Shown piece by piece: positions 1-11,800 of a DNA stretch of 64,000 nt. The DNA is taken from contig JAOCPU010000001.1 of NCBI GenBank assembly GCA_035772785.1, positions 2,170,001 to 2,234,000 of the forward strand, written 5' to 3'. A model generated the notes under the pieces. It saw nothing but the letters and a program-made list of their open reading frames with translations. It had not been told where the DNA came from and ran no database searches. Both the position numbers and the translations under genes were made by a program. Positions within the stretch are counted from its first letter, which is position 1; the number at the start of each line of letters is the position of its first letter. The DNA comes from Phlebiopsis flavidoalba. Its lineage: Eukaryota; Basidiomycota; Agaricomycetes; Polyporales; Phanerochaetaceae.

Positions 1-193
1 ACATACTAGCCTCATCACACAAAATTCTGACTGGGCCCTCTTAGGTCTTCCTTCGTACGACTGCTCTCTGTATGTGGGGCAGGCATCACTCTCGCGAAAT
101 GCGGCCATCTCTTCGCGCTCGAATCTTCCCCGCCGTACGCCCCATCACCTGTGAGAACTGTGCGCTGACTGACACAACCCGCAGTACATCATC

Positions 194-533
194 ATGGCGA
201 TACACGCACGACCTGCGCCCGTAGACCCTTACAACCCGACCGGCGGCGATCCTCTGAAACACCCATCGCCATTCATCCCGATTCGCGTTCCCGTATTCAC
301 GCCTGTCGTCTGGCTCAACGACATTATCATACGGATTATCAGTCTGGTAGGCTACACAGGAAGGCCGACCTCATCGTCAGCAGCCACCGGACACGCGACG
401 AGTGGGCAGTGACAACGTCGACAGTGTCGAGAGTGCGGAAGAAGGGGGAAGTATTCCCTTGCAGACCCTGCCGCCAGCCCCTTCGTCTACCGGTGGAACC
501 AGAATTCGGGTGAGCCGAGGGACGAGAAGGTAA
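194..533 (+). CDS. 3' end of an unidentified protein gene (partial)
   Basis: I do not recognise this gene. A good intron acceptor (cccgcag) lies just before the reading frame at about 180, so the 5' part probably extends toward or beyond the window start. The frame carries a proline-rich stretch and a hydrophobic patch (WLNDIIIRIISLVG) that could be a short membrane or amphipathic segment. Around 360 the coding signal moves to another frame. That frame continues as a hydrophilic Ser/Asp/Glu-rich tail (SDNVDSVESAEEGGSIPL) ending in an Arg-rich C-terminus with a stop at 531-533. The frame change fits a small indel of the kind seen in most genes here. Confidence 0.3.
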
Positions 534-692
534 CAGCAGACGCGAAGTTTGACTGAGGACCAATCCTCGACATTTACGACACTGGACTTTCCATCTCATA
601 AAGACCAGCACTCTATGCACGATCTCACGTATTTTGCCACGAAATACCACACGTCCGTTCACTCATATACGTATATTCCATTCACATGTATA

Positions 693-1853
693 TCAACCGA
701 ACCCTGCCCATTCGACCGAATAATACACGATACCTCCTGTTTCTTCTCGTCATATACCCACACAGGAGATGTGCTTTCTTTGTTGCAGTACCCAGTCGGC
801 CGTGGGCGACGATCTCCATTGGGCGGATTGGGAATTCGGAGGATTCGTGCACGGTGGCGACAAAATGCGAGTGGTAGCGTAGCGGATCACCTGCATATCT
901 TCTCAGCATCTGTGAAAGTCCTCCATAAAACACAAACACACCTGGATACACGAGAAAGTCTCCACCAAACTTGAATACCACCACCCATAAAGTGTTCCCC
1001 TTCTCCCACAAGTCCTGGAACACAGCGCATTTGGCCCGTTCGTAAAGTGTCGAGGGGTAGGTCCAGACCCCAGCCGCCTTCGCGTCCTCGAGCGTAGCGT
1101 ACGTCGCAGGTTCCGGGCTGTACCACTCCAGCTCCTGCGAATCCGCAGGGGCAGGGTAATTTGCATACACCGCGTTCGCTCCTGGCGGGCCACCCAAGGC
1201 GTCCCCGCTCGCTCCTCTTTCGCCTTCTCCTCAACAGGAGCAACGACAGGCGAAGCGTCAGGGTTCCGCGCCCTCAGCGAGTGCCTTCGCGCGCGCAGCT
1301 GCTGCCCGCTTCATCTCACGCCGCTTGCACGCTTACCTTACGCATCGCCTCTTCGCTCATGCCCCCGTGCATTGTCGCGTTGCTGGGTGTCCTTCTCTGT
1401 CGCGGCGAGTTGTGTGGTCCTGGAGGCTATGCGTTCTGCGTTCCAGCAGCGCCAGCCTCGGGGTGGGTGGGGGCACGGTGTGCGGTTGTGTCGTCCACGA
1501 GTACAGCGAGCTCTGTGAGAGTGATCATTGAGTCAATAGGGATAATCTGAGAGGGCTGGGCGCACATACGCTTTCGGACGAGGAGTCGTAGGACGACCTC
1601 TTCTGGCATGAGAACCAGCGGCACGCCGAGGAGAACACATTCTGCTGCGACAGATGCGGAAGCGTTCCCGTGAGCACGCCGCAGATATGGTGTTCGGCTC
1701 TGTAGTTATACGGCGAGTCTATCCTTCACCCCGGAAATGAGCCCTCGCAAGCAAGTCGGAGGCGGACCGAGGACTTAACCATCAACGTTTCCAGACGTAC
1801 GCCTTTCGGTTTGACACGCGTAATTCTATCTTTCGTGGTGTTTCAGCAGCCAT
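693..1853 (-). CDS. SEN34: tRNA-splicing endonuclease subunit Sen34
   Basis: Sen34 is one of the two catalytic subunits of the nuclear SEN complex, which cuts the 3' splice site of intron-containing pre-tRNAs. The ATG at 1851-1853 (complement) opens MAAETPRKIELRV. The N-terminal fold follows with HHICGVLTGTLPHLSQQN and PLVLMPEEVV, then ELAVLVDD. The endonuclease domain shows FGGDFLVYPG, a 51-nt intron (891-941), then DPLRYHSHFVATV carrying the catalytic-type Tyr and His, and RPMEIVAHGRLGTATKKAHL. The family C-terminus YYSVEWAGFG ends at the TGA at 693-695. The parts lie in different frames: there are breaks near 740, 1195 and 1260, and after the N-terminal YVW. All diagnostic residues survive, so the breaks look like indels in the assembly. 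It is transcribed in the same direction as the histone H1 gene, about 550 bp downstream of it. Confidence 0.9.
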
Positions 1854-2405
1854 GAATCACCGACAAGTCGAATAAAGCATGTAGCGTGTAAGAGAATCAA
1901 GTCACTCTAACATCTGCTTTCGCGCAGGAAAGAGCCATCAAGGCACGTGCCCCATCAGAAGTACCTCGTGACCCGTCGCGTCGCGCGGAAGACGCGTTGC
2001 ACAACGCGGCAGTCCGCACGACCCCCCCCCATACCCCGTTTCCTTTCTGTCACGCAGCACACCAGGCTACATCGAGGGTTTTCCAGCTGTATAAGCCTCT
2101 ACTAATAATTTACAAGTACAAATACGAAGCCCGGACTATGAGAGAAAATAGCAATATCAACGGCCTGACCCACCCCTCCCCCACCCATACGGTCCGATAT
2201 GTACGAGTCCGTGCACTTCAAGACGACAGAACATATAGACGGCCTATGGATACATGCGTGATACGTCGTGGGAGATATAGGTGTGGGTAGCCAGCGCAGG
2301 GGTCTGGGAGGGGCCACAGGAGCGGAATAGTAGAGTCTGTCGTAAGATGCTCGAGGATACGGATCACAGATATATAGCGCGGAAATAGAGATGAGAGTCA
2401 GTTCC
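1854..2405. other. Spacer between SEN34 start and histone H1 stop
   Basis: About 550 bp that must hold the SEN34 promoter and the H1 3' UTR. Short open frames on both strands (around 2000-2310) lack any family resemblance. A poly-C run occurs near 2024. I see no gene here. Confidence 0.5.
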
Positions 2406-3789
2406 TTATGCCCGCTTGGCCGCCTAGAAGGAGCCCGTTAGGCGTGTTTTAAATCTAGGTACTGTAGAGAAACGTACCCGAGCACTCCGAGCATTGTTTG
2501 CCGCCTTCACGCTCGGCTTGGGCTTCGCAGCTGCCTTGGGGGCCGTAGCCTTCTTAGCAGCCGCCTTCGCCTTGGTAGCGGAAGTGGTGCCCGTCACAGC
2601 CTAAAACCACCGCATTTCAGCAATTGCTCCCGAACCACGTTGCCAGCTCATTCACCTTCTTCGCAGAGTCCCTCTTGCTGGAGACCCTTCTTGGTCGTGG
2701 CCGCCTTCTTCGCGGGGGCAGCCTTGGCCTTGGGAGCAGCGGCTTTGCAGCAGGAGCAGCCTTCTTAGCGGGCTTTGCGGCAGCCTTGGGGAGCAGCAGC
2801 CTTCGCGGGCTTGGAAGACTTCTCCTTTACAAACCTTGGTGGAAGGCTTCTCCTTTACGACCTTCTTGGTGTGTCGGTCTTGGATGCGGGCTTAGCGGCT
2901 GCAGACTTGGTCTTTGCAGGCTTCGAGGCGGGTTTGGTGGCAGTCTTGGAGGCAGGCTTGGTGGCGGTCTTGGAGGCAGGCTTTGCCTTAGACTCCGGCT
3001 TGTTCTGAGGGGTCAATTTAAGCTCTCTAACAAATGAGTACGAGGTGATCATATTTACCTCCTTAGCAGCACCGTGTCAACGACGACGGGGGCTGTCTTG
3101 ACCTTAGGGGCAAGTTTGACGCGTCCCGAGGGGCCTGGTCACGTCATGTGAGAAATTGTGGCGAGACATAAAGTCACAGAAAAGCTTACCCTTGGGGAGG
3201 ACGAAGACGCCCTTGTCAGCTCCAGACGTGATGGCCTTGCTGAGCTGAGTAACCTGAGCGTTGCCGATGTCGAGCTTGTACTTCTCCTCGACGAACCTAC
3301 ACAGCTCGTCAATACATAGTCCATGTTTGTGACGCAAAAGAGCAGTGCTTACTTCTTAATCTGGGGACGGGAAACACCGGAGCGGGCATCCTCAGGGTTA
3401 GCAACGATGCACTCCTACAAATTCAAGAACAGTGTCAGTAAACAGGATTCAGCACAGAAAGCGTCCACAGGACGTGTTCAGTGAAGCATAGAGCAGAATG
3501 TTTAACGATAGAACATGATGACGAAGTGGGGTGGCGAAGGGGCGGACCACGCCGCCCCCCGCCCTACCCCTTTTGGACAGCGCTGTCGAGGAGCTGCGTC
3601 GCGACGTCTCACAGCCTCGAGCAGCGCCCAGAACACGCCCGGAGGTACATTATACGGCAGGTAGGCTATTCACCTTGATCATCTCGATCCATGTGGGTGG
3701 GCAGCCGCGGGGCGGGCGGCGGCCTTCTTTGCAGAGCCTGCCGAGGCGGATTTGGCGGATTTGGTGGACGCTTTCTTTGCGGGGGCCAT
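2406..3789 (-). CDS. Linker histone H1
   Basis: Binds linker DNA at the nucleosome dyad and compacts chromatin in the nucleus. The start (3787-3789, complement) gives MAPAKKASTKSAKSAS, a basic N-terminal tail. The globular H15 winged-helix domain is split by introns: HPTWIEMIK, then ECIVANPEDARSGVSRPQIK, then FVEEKYKLDIGNAQVTQLSK and ITSGADKGVFVLPKG. The C-terminal tail is Lys/Ala/Pro-rich with KPASKTAT repeats. A last intron (donor gtacgt, acceptor ttctag) joins RSAR to a final AAKRA and the TAA at 2406-2408. Several frame breaks occur in the GC-rich tail (about 2690-2830), as expected for indels in repetitive sequence. It is divergent from MZM1 across about 700 bp. Confidence 0.92.
2925..2985. 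repeat. 24-bp tandem repeat in the histone H1 tail
   Basis: Two and a half copies of a unit reading ggaggcaggcttggtggcgg and continuing tctt on the + strand. On the coding (minus) strand they encode repeated KPASKTAT-type motifs, the usual design of H1 C-terminal tails. Copies differ at a few positions. Confidence 0.75.
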
Positions 3790-4484
3790 TGCTATTGTGG
3801 GTGGGGGTTGTTGAGGTTGAAAATACAATGAGTAGCACGGGGAGGAGGGCAGTCGAGTAGGGAGACGAGTCCTGTTGGGGGACGGGAGAGGTGGATGGTG
3901 GTGGTTAAGGGAAGAGAAGTGTTGAAACTCCCGAGACGCGCGTCGACCCAGTCAACAAACCGTATTCGCGCGTCACGTGAGCCGTTAAACAAGCCTACGC
4001 GGCGGGCTGTGTACCTCTTCGTCGGGGCATGCTGACCGCTCTCAAACTTATGTGTGTTCTCGTTGAGGGACGTTTTGTATACACCTAGAACGAGAGAGTG
4101 CTCGGACGCCGTCCGAAACGCTTCGTCGCTGTCGTCGCCGTTGACCAGCATTTTCCCACACTGTTTCGGGCCCGGATAAATCAAATTACTACATGAACAC
4201 CTGCCCCAGCATAAATGTACTCCATGTATCGACAATTTGACAATTATTGGACGAGTCCCTGGACCAGCAGGAGCGCACTTTCCGAGGGACGTTGAGGGAG
4301 CGAGGCAGAACACGCCTGCCAAAAACGGACGCGTATTCTCTGTCCATCTCGCGCAAATCTCGCGTTGGATCTGATGCGCTGCCACATGGACCGGCGGGCC
4401 CCGCCGGACGAGCGCCCTCCCGCCAGCTTGGCCTCCGTCGGCGTCCGTCCCTCGGCGTCCCGACCCCCTGCCAGTGCTCACCCC

Positions 4485-5016
4485 ATGTCCCATCTCGCCA
4501 GCTCTGCGGGCCTCTGTGCGCATCAGCTTACCGCGACGTGCTCAGGGCAATCGGCGGTCACGTTTGCGGTGACGCCCCAGTGCAGAGAGTGGTAAGCGTT
4601 TAGTGTGTTTCGGCGAACGTCCGCTGACGGAAGCGGGTTGGGCTCATGCAGCGTTCAGACTCAAGTTGCGCATGAAATTCTGCCCAACGCCTCAACGACG
4701 GACGCGACGGCGTTTGAGGCCAAAATTAACTTGAACGAAGGAGATTGCTGAGGTCCTTAGGAAGAACATTGTCCAAGCCCGTCGGGTAGACACTCCAGTC
4801 GCCCAGGAGAACGAGAAATGGGGTGAGCTCTCTCGCTGTTCCTCTGTAACATCCGCTCAAAGTTGTCACGTAGAAATTCGGATAACAAGAGACACCGAGC
4901 TCGGCGACAACGACAGCATCAAGAACGCGCCGCCCGTCGAGACGAGCCGCGGGGGCGAGAGAAAGCGGGTCAAGTGCGTTCACAAGATACCCTTCTCATT
5001 ACCACCCGCACCTTGA
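4485..5016 (+). CDS. MZM1: Mzm1/LYRM7-like complex III assembly factor
   Basis: Mzm1 is a mitochondrial-matrix LYR-motif chaperone that holds the Rieske iron-sulfur protein before its insertion into the bc1 complex. Reading from the ATG at 4485: a short N-terminus, the LYR-type helix SAYRDVLRA, GDAPVQR, an intron (4592-4651), RLKLRMKF, EIAEVLRKNIVQARRVDTPV and then the family signature TELGDNDSIKNAP. The TGA is at 5014-5016. The order and spacing match LYRM7/Mzm1. Frame breaks occur at the SAYR segment and before EIAEVL. The next gene on the same strand starts 10 bp after this stop, an unusually tight arrangement for a nuclear fungal gene. The exact C-terminus could shift if an indel lies in the last 60 bp. 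Confidence 0.82.
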
Positions 5017-5026
5017 CGAAACATAG

Positions 5027-5579
5027 ATGCTGCTCTGAACAGTGAAATCCTAGACCAAGTCTCTGGCCTCCAAAAATCCGCATCGTCCGTTTCCGAGATA
5101 CTTTTCCCAACTTAAGAAGGCTGCTAAAGACCGTGAAGTTCCCGAGATTCGAGAGGAGGACATAGAAGAGTCGTTGTTAGAGGTACGCCGCCATCACCGC
5201 GGTACCTTGCGCGTGCTCACGTTTGGTTGCAGGGTAGTGTTACCCGGGAGGACAATCCATTAATAAGACCGAGAACACACGTGCAGCTGCTGCACCAGCC
5301 GACTGGGCATCCGTGTGGACGTGCCAGGAAACACGCTCCATTGACCCAGAACCGAAAGATTGCGCGAAAGATCCTGCGTGACAAGGTCTGCATGCGCCCT
5401 TGCCTCCTTCCGCCCGCGCGCCGTGCTCACGCTGCGCACAGCTGGGACAAACTGTGCAAGCCCAGGGCTCTCGCGCCAGGAGATGCTCCGCGCGAAGCAG
5501 AAGGAGCGCGAGCGGCAGCGTAAGAAAAAGGCGAGGAAGAAGGCTAAGCAGCGTGTTGAGCGAGAGAAACGAGCGCTGA
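5027..5579 (+). CDS. Mitochondrial RF-1-domain (GGQ) peptide-release-like protein
   Basis: Belongs to the small RF-1-domain proteins related to yeast Rso55/Pth4 and human MTRFR (C12orf65), which act on stalled mitochondrial ribosomes. The N-terminus includes PRYFSQLKKAAKDREVPEI and EEDIEESLLEG; an intron follows (5183-5232). The catalytic loop reads PGGQSINKTEN once a single extra A at about 5250 is discounted. Next come VQLLHQPTG, CQETRS and LTQNRKIARKILRDK, and finally the strongly basic tail (KQKERERQRKKKARKKAKQR) typical of the subgroup. The chosen ATG (5027) needs one frame correction soon after it. The end is approximate: the open frame runs on to 5803, but sequence beyond about 5580 is pyrimidine-rich and looks like 3' UTR. 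Gene identity is secure; the boundaries are less so. Confidence 0.82.
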
Positions 5580-5929
5580 GAGTAAACCCAGATACTACCG
5601 CTTCGTCCTTTCTAGCTCTCCCTGTCTCCTTGTACCCTTCGTGCATATCTTTTGAATTTTTTCTCGGAATTCGTGTGCCTGTAAGGTTACTTTATTCGTG
5701 GATAGTGAAAGAAGCCTGCGGATCAGGCCTGGCATGCCAAAATCACCTTGTGCACTGCGCGCGCACGCACGCAGCCGTTCGGGTTGCTAAACACTCGTCA
5801 TAGTTTACAAGTCGGCGACCTACCCACCACGACCATCTCCGCCCGTCCTTCACAAACCCACCAACCCTGGGTACCACTGAGTTCTCTACTAACACATCCC
5901 ACAAACAATCTCACACATCGACTAGCAGG

Positions 5930-8075
5930 ATGGCTTCCACACCGGCGGCCTCCACTCGCTCGCAACAATACCATCAAGAGGGGGGTACTGCTCTTCCCCT
6001 CCCTCCCTCGTCCTCTCACCCTCAACCAAACGTCAGACCTCGAAGCAGCAAACCTCCGCTTGGAAGACCTCGCCTCCCTCGGTCGCAATCCGCGCCTGCC
6101 CCCTCCTGCCCCGCACCCCGCCTCCACCAGCACCGTCCGGCGTGCGGTGACAGCGAGCGCAATCGGCCGTAGCCGCCGCCCGTGCCCACCGCCCCGCAGG
6201 AGAGCTCAGGAGGAGACCACCGCGCGGTCCGTGAAAAAGGCGTTCGCGCAACACAACGGTGATCGATGGGAAGCTGCGCCCGTTTTTGGTCGATCTCACG
6301 CGAGCTTGCGAGCGCGACGTCGTCGAGCAGGTGCCGTTTTCTACATCTCCCTGAATGAGAGAGAGAAGAGAGGGCTGATATGGGGAGGACAGGTCTCGCT
6401 AGTGGAGGCCGATACGCAGGGCTGCGCTCGGTGCTTGCCTCGCAGCACGCGCTGCGGCACGCCCCGGCCGGACCCCAAATAGCGCTCGAGGGCAGTGTTG
6501 CTTCCGCCTGACGCAAGGAACATCGCAGGCGGTGATAGCAGGAGACAGGAGACCGGAACAGCAAGGACGCGCGAATGGAGCAAACCACCATTTGTGCTCT
6601 GGCTTTGCGGGACGAGCGGCGCTGCTGACGGTCAGGATGGGTTTGAGGTGGTGCGGGTCTTCAGTCTTGTCATTGAAGGGCGTGGGCGTTGGAAGGGCGA
6701 GACCGAGGACCTCCCCCCCCCCCCCTGAAATATTCCGAACGGGGCCGTATGTCAAGGATTATACAAGGGCTCGATTGAATATTATGGAACAGGATTTATC
6801 CAAGGACTAACAAGGGAAAAGTATGGCTCCCCATCCTCTACATACTATGCAACCGGCTGATCTCATACAGAGAACCAAAACACGTCGAAGTGGGTGCGCG
6901 CGGTGGTTTACGCGCTGCTCGACAGAGCTCAATAAGTACATCATGGAATTCCACACAACCGAACTCCACCTGGAACCCCAATGTGTGCCTCCTCCCCCTA
7001 TACCACCCCCTTCGCTCAATCTCACTCACCTAGCCCAGGGTCAAACAGCGCCGTATCCGAATACCAAGCCTCTACATCCGCTTCCGCAGCAAGCAGCGCA
7101 ACCCCCACCAACCCCCTCCTCCGCCTGGCCGCGCCGCCCGCCGCACAGCCACCGGGCACCGCCCGCGTCCGCAACGGCAGAGGGCGGCGTGTCCGCGGTG
7201 GTTCGCGGGAGCTGAATCGCTGGGAGTGGGAGGATGTCACGAAGGGGCTGCGCAAGGTTCCGACCAAGAGCGAGCTGACGCACATCCACAGACCCGGCGT
7301 TGCGCGCTGAGCAAACACCTGTGCCTGAGCTCTGTCGGCGCTGGCTCTAGCGGTGTGTGCTCGTATACTTGACCTTTTGTTTGAGATGGCCGGACTGATA
7401 GAGCGTAGTGGCGGGCGAAGAAGCCGCTGAAGCCGACGAAGCCGCAGGCGTGGCGGGGAAGAAGCCGACCAAGTTCGTGCTCGAGGGGAACAAGTGGTGT
7501 TGATTGTGAGTCATTTCGTGTGGTTTTATCGTGGTATTTGTGTGTGTTAATGTGGTGGGGTAGGAACACTTTGAGAACGAGAACCCACTGACGGGTGGTA
7601 TAATACGGAGATCAGCCATACGATTAACCTTTATGGGCTCAGAACTCGACGGTGGTAGTGAAGGGCAAGGTTAACGCCGTCACGCTGCGTGAGTGCATTT
7701 TCCGCCTGTATGGTGGATAATACTAATGTGAGAGTAGTGAACTGTACAAAGACGAGCGTACTCGTCGACTCGAGTCATCTCCTCCATCTCGATCACGTCC
7801 TCGCCCTCGTTCACGCTGCAGATCACGGCGCGCGGCGCCGACAATCCAGCTGGACTCGACGGACGCGGGCCACATCTTCCTCTCGCGCGCATGCCTGGGG
7901 CGCACGGAGATCTCGACGGCCAAGTGCTCGTCCATCAACGTGAACCTCCCTGTCGGAGGGCGAGAGAGGAGGGCGTGTTTGCGGAGCAGCCGATCCCGGA
8001 GATGTTCAAGACGACGGTCGTCGACGGAAAACTCGTCACCACCGCGGGTCGAGCATGCGGCGCGGAGAGTGGAAA
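5930..8075 (+). CDS. SRV2: Adenylyl cyclase-associated protein (CAP/Srv2)
   Basis: CAP recycles cofilin-bound actin monomers, and in fungi it also links adenylyl cyclase to Ras. The ATG at 5930 starts MASTPAASTRS. The N-terminal helical domain shows NLRLEDLASLG and IDGKLRPFLVDLTRA. It continues at about 6890-6960 with ELNKYIMEFHTTELHW-like sequence, then a proline-rich linker (VPPPPIPPP), GEDVTKGLRKV-type sequence and THKNPALRA. The C-terminal beta-helix (CARP) domain follows: PTKFVLEGNKW, ENFENEN, VKGKVNAVTL, NCTKTSVLVD, CSSINVNLP, EQPIPEMFKTTVVDGKLVTT and VEHA. Pieces lie in all three frames with several short introns, so at least six indels are needed. The stop is placed at about 8075 by analogy with the usual VEHAG-like end; it is not certain. 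Confidence 0.88.
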
Positions 8076-8743
8076 GGACAACTGTGCCCTTAGCGGCATG
8101 CGCTTGTGTTGCTTTACATTTGGGACTGAACGAAACACTGGAACGGTTGTGTGTCTGTACTGCCGCTGCGTGCACTAGAACCTGAAGAAGCGGGCGAGGA
8201 GCGCCCCACCCGCCGTGCCCCGATTGGGCCTTGCGCCGCCCACCCCGCAATAGCCGAGGGCGCTGCAGCACGCGCAAATGCTAGCCGACACTGCCTGACG
8301 GGCGCGCGTGCGGGCTGCGGGCAACGACCCGTGTGACGCGCCAAGCACACGCATCGCGCGGATCGCCCGCGCGGATCACAACTGCGAGCGAGCGAGCTGC
8401 GAAGCCAGATGGCGACTCGCTCTCTTTCATCTACCTCTTTCTCCCACCCCCACGACCCCTGCGCTGGGCAGACGATAATCTGGTACCCCCAACCGACGCT
8501 TTCGCAGAAAAGAAACGAGTGTAAGGATTGTGGATACTCAACTCAGATAACATACAGGACATTATACTTGAAGTAGCGCGCTGCGAGAGCCCCGAAAACG
8601 CACGCCGGAGATGGATAGCGCAGGATGGCATGCTCGCCATCGTGCAAAAAAGGTGTGTGTTACCTCTCCTCCACGTCCCCCATCCGAATCCATCATATCC
8701 CCCTTTCTCGCCCTCTTACAATACTTCTCCTTCTCACCATCCC

Positions 8744-8802
8744 CCTTTCCCCCTCGGATGTACCTATAAACCCCCCTCCCACCTTGGATGTACCTATTAA
8801 CA
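8744..8802. repeat. Two near-identical 20-bp repeats upstream of the PhoD-like gene
   Basis: cctcggatgtacctataaac at 8752-8771 recurs as ccttggatgtacctattaac at 8782-8801, spaced 30 bp start to start, in a strongly C/T-rich leader. The second copy ends in ttaac about 20 bp before a cag (8820) just upstream of the next start codon. It may therefore supply the branch point of a 5'-UTR intron beginning near 8652. Confidence 0.6.
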
Positions 8803-8832
8803 ATCAAACGCACGCATACAGGAGGAAGAACG

Positions 8833-11800
8833 ATGGTCACACCCCAACGCGGTCCCGACGGCCGCTACCAACCCGTCGAAACAAGTCTCCCCACTCGCCG
8901 AACCTTTGTGTAGGCCGGTTTCCGCCCGCCCCCCTCACCCGCGCCCTCTGTACCACCGACACCGCCCGCCAAAGATGCACGGTACCAACCCCATTATATC
9001 AGTGAATGGCAGCAAGCTGCACCACCGCCCGAGCCATATGCGGCGGCAGCACAGCAGCTTTCAAGTATGAGCGCGGTGGAGAAGGTCGCGGAAACCTCCG
9101 CGTTGCACACATGGAGCCGCTGCTGCAGCTCATGGCGGGCCCGCTGCTGCGTTACGACACCGTAGACGAACTAGGGGTGTGGCATGGCGCCGCGCTCGTC
9201 GTCACCCGCCGATGCGGGCTCGGTTTACGAGCCACATCCGACGCTCACGTACGCATGGGACCCAGACGCGCCGCCGTTCGAGAGAGACAGGCGGCGCGCG
9301 CAAAGTCCTTTGACCTCGCGGCCGCACCCCGCCGACCCGCTCTCGCTCGTGCAGGCGGCGACGCCGGGGCACACGCCGAGCGCGGGTGAGGTGCGGCAGT
9401 CAGAGACCGTGCCCGGCCAGGAGATCTGGGTTGTACTGCGGCAGCGGCGGGTGCGTGTGTCTTCGCCGTGTATATAGGGCAAGGGGCTGAGTTGAGCGAC
9501 AGGACGTTTACGTTCTGGCGGTTCATGATCCATGTTCCCCTCGCGACCGAACGAGATGCGTGTGTCGTATAGCGTAAACAAGGGCCAGGAGATGGAGTTT
9601 GTCGTTCCCGGCCGGAATCAGAAACATGCGCTGGGCAGCCTACTCGGTGTGTTATCAGTCTCCTTTTTCTTTCTCCTTTCTTTTGCTTTGCTTTTTCTCT
9701 TCAATGCATCGCGCCGCGACTCACGCCGCCCCAGTGCAACGGCTTTCAGCGCAGGCGTGAAACCCCGACGACTTTCGCGGCCCGGGCTAGTTCCAGAGAG
9801 GGTACGACCCCGTTTGGGCCCGACCTGTTTTGCAAGAAGCACGCCGAGGCGCCCTTCCACGCCCTCGTCGGCGGTGGCGACCAGCTCTACTGCGACGGGC
9901 TCGTCGCTGCGCGAGCCGGAGATGCAGGAGTGGGTCGCCGCCAAGCCACCGCGACCGCAAGAAGAACTGGCCGCTCACACACGAGGAGATGCGCTTCGCG
10001 ATGTCGCAACCGCTTTTACCTCTTTAGCCATTATTGCAGGTGTTTTCGCGAGTGGCGCATTTGCGCGTTGCAAATAGCACAATGTGAGTTGCTACCTTTT
10101 CTTCTTTCTTTGTGCGACATTGACAGCCGCAGACCGATGTTGAACATGCTCGGTGAGCGGCCTCGGACTGCAGCACACTGACCCACGCTGATCCGCGCGC
10201 GGTAGATGATCATGGTGAGCCCCCCGCCCTGGCCGTCTGCTGATTTGTCGCTGACCGACCCGCGTGCGCCAGACTTGGTGAGTCGCCTGGCTAAGAGTCT
10301 ACCGTCGTGCACGGCGCAGGGACTGAAACGGACGTGCGCGTCGAGATTGACGGATTTGGAAGCTGTCAGTGCGCCACCCGCGCCTCCTCCGCCGCCGTCT
10401 TCCGCCCCCGCTGACCGCCCTGCTGTAGACCCCGACAGGACTCATGTGCCTCCTCGCCCGTCTTCTTCGCAGTGCGTGGCCTTTTTGCTCTCCGCCACGG
10501 CCCCCGCTCATCTCCTCCACAGCATCGGCTCGCGGTGAAGGCTACTTTTTCTCCTGCTGTTCCAGTGCTTCATCATCAACGGTGCGCACCTGGCTCCCAC
10601 GCGCGCGTAACAACGCCTCCTGACGTGACGCACGCACGCCCGCAGTCGACGTCGACGGCACAAACGCTGCCCGCCACCCGTTCCGCTCACTCATCATCGC
10701 TCGCGCCGCCCGGCCCCTTTCATCCCCTTTCCGTCCCATTCGTTTCTTGCATACCTCGGCCCCCCAGGTCTACATGCTCCTGCTCGACTGCCGGTGCGTG
10801 CGCTCGTTCCTTGTCGCGCGGGATGTGCTGACGCAGAGCGCGCCAGGGCGGAGCGGAAAAAAAAGGACCAGGTGTGCAGTAAGGGCGAGTACCAGGCCGT
10901 GTTTGAGCGCGCGATGCGACTTCCGCCACAAGTCGAGCATCTTGTCGTGCAGATTGGTATGCTCGCGTCTTTGTATATTGAACGTGAGTTGATTGAGGCC
11001 GGCTAGGCATCCCGATCGCGTACCCACGCATGGTCTTTCTCGAGACCCGCGCTCGAGAGCAAGCTCAACCCGCTCGTCTCGCGCTCGGGCGCGCGGGGTC
11101 CGAGATGGGACTCTCGGGCTTCGTGAACAAGTTGCAGTCAACTCGCCGACGCAGAGCTGCTCGACGATCTTGGTGCGGCCATCCGCACCCACTAACACTT
11201 TTCTGGATCCCTGATCCCGCCGCCGCAGAACGACCACTGGACCGCGTAATCGCACAAGGGTGAGCCGCCGGCCGGGCGCCCCCAACCGCCGCCGCGGACC
11301 TGCATGTATTTTTGCGCGCTGACGCCCAGGCACAAGAAGGAAGCGCAATTTGGTTCATCGAGCAGCTGCAGCTCTACGCGGAGCCGCTTCGACTACGTGC
11401 TGCACCGCGCGTGAGCTTCCTTTCCCGGCGACGGTGCATTGTGCGCCGGCCGGTCGGGGTGCATCAGAGACTCTTGTCAAGAAGGGCAAGAATGCGCAGG
11501 AGTCCCGCCGGCGCAGAGGATCATCGGTACAGTGCTGAATGTGGTTACCAGTAAGTGGCGCATGCTGTTTTTTTGTGGGCGGGTGCTGATATGCCTGTGT
11601 AGGTGCGATTGTGAATACGCCGTGAGTGAGCTATAAAGTCGAGCGAGTGACTGCCGTCGCTGAATGGGATTTTTTAGAGACGTGCGCCAAACGGCGTGCT
11701 TAACCATGTCTCGACGCTCGCGACCAAGACAGGGGGCAGCCCGGGACTGCTTACCAACCACGATGGAGACGGATGAAACGCATGGTAAGGCGAAGAGTTA

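Noticed and set aside
3792..4523. 243-codon minus-strand frame between histone H1 and MZM1
   Set aside because: It sits in the shared divergent promoter, overlaps the H1 5' leader and the MZM1 start, and shows no recognisable domain.
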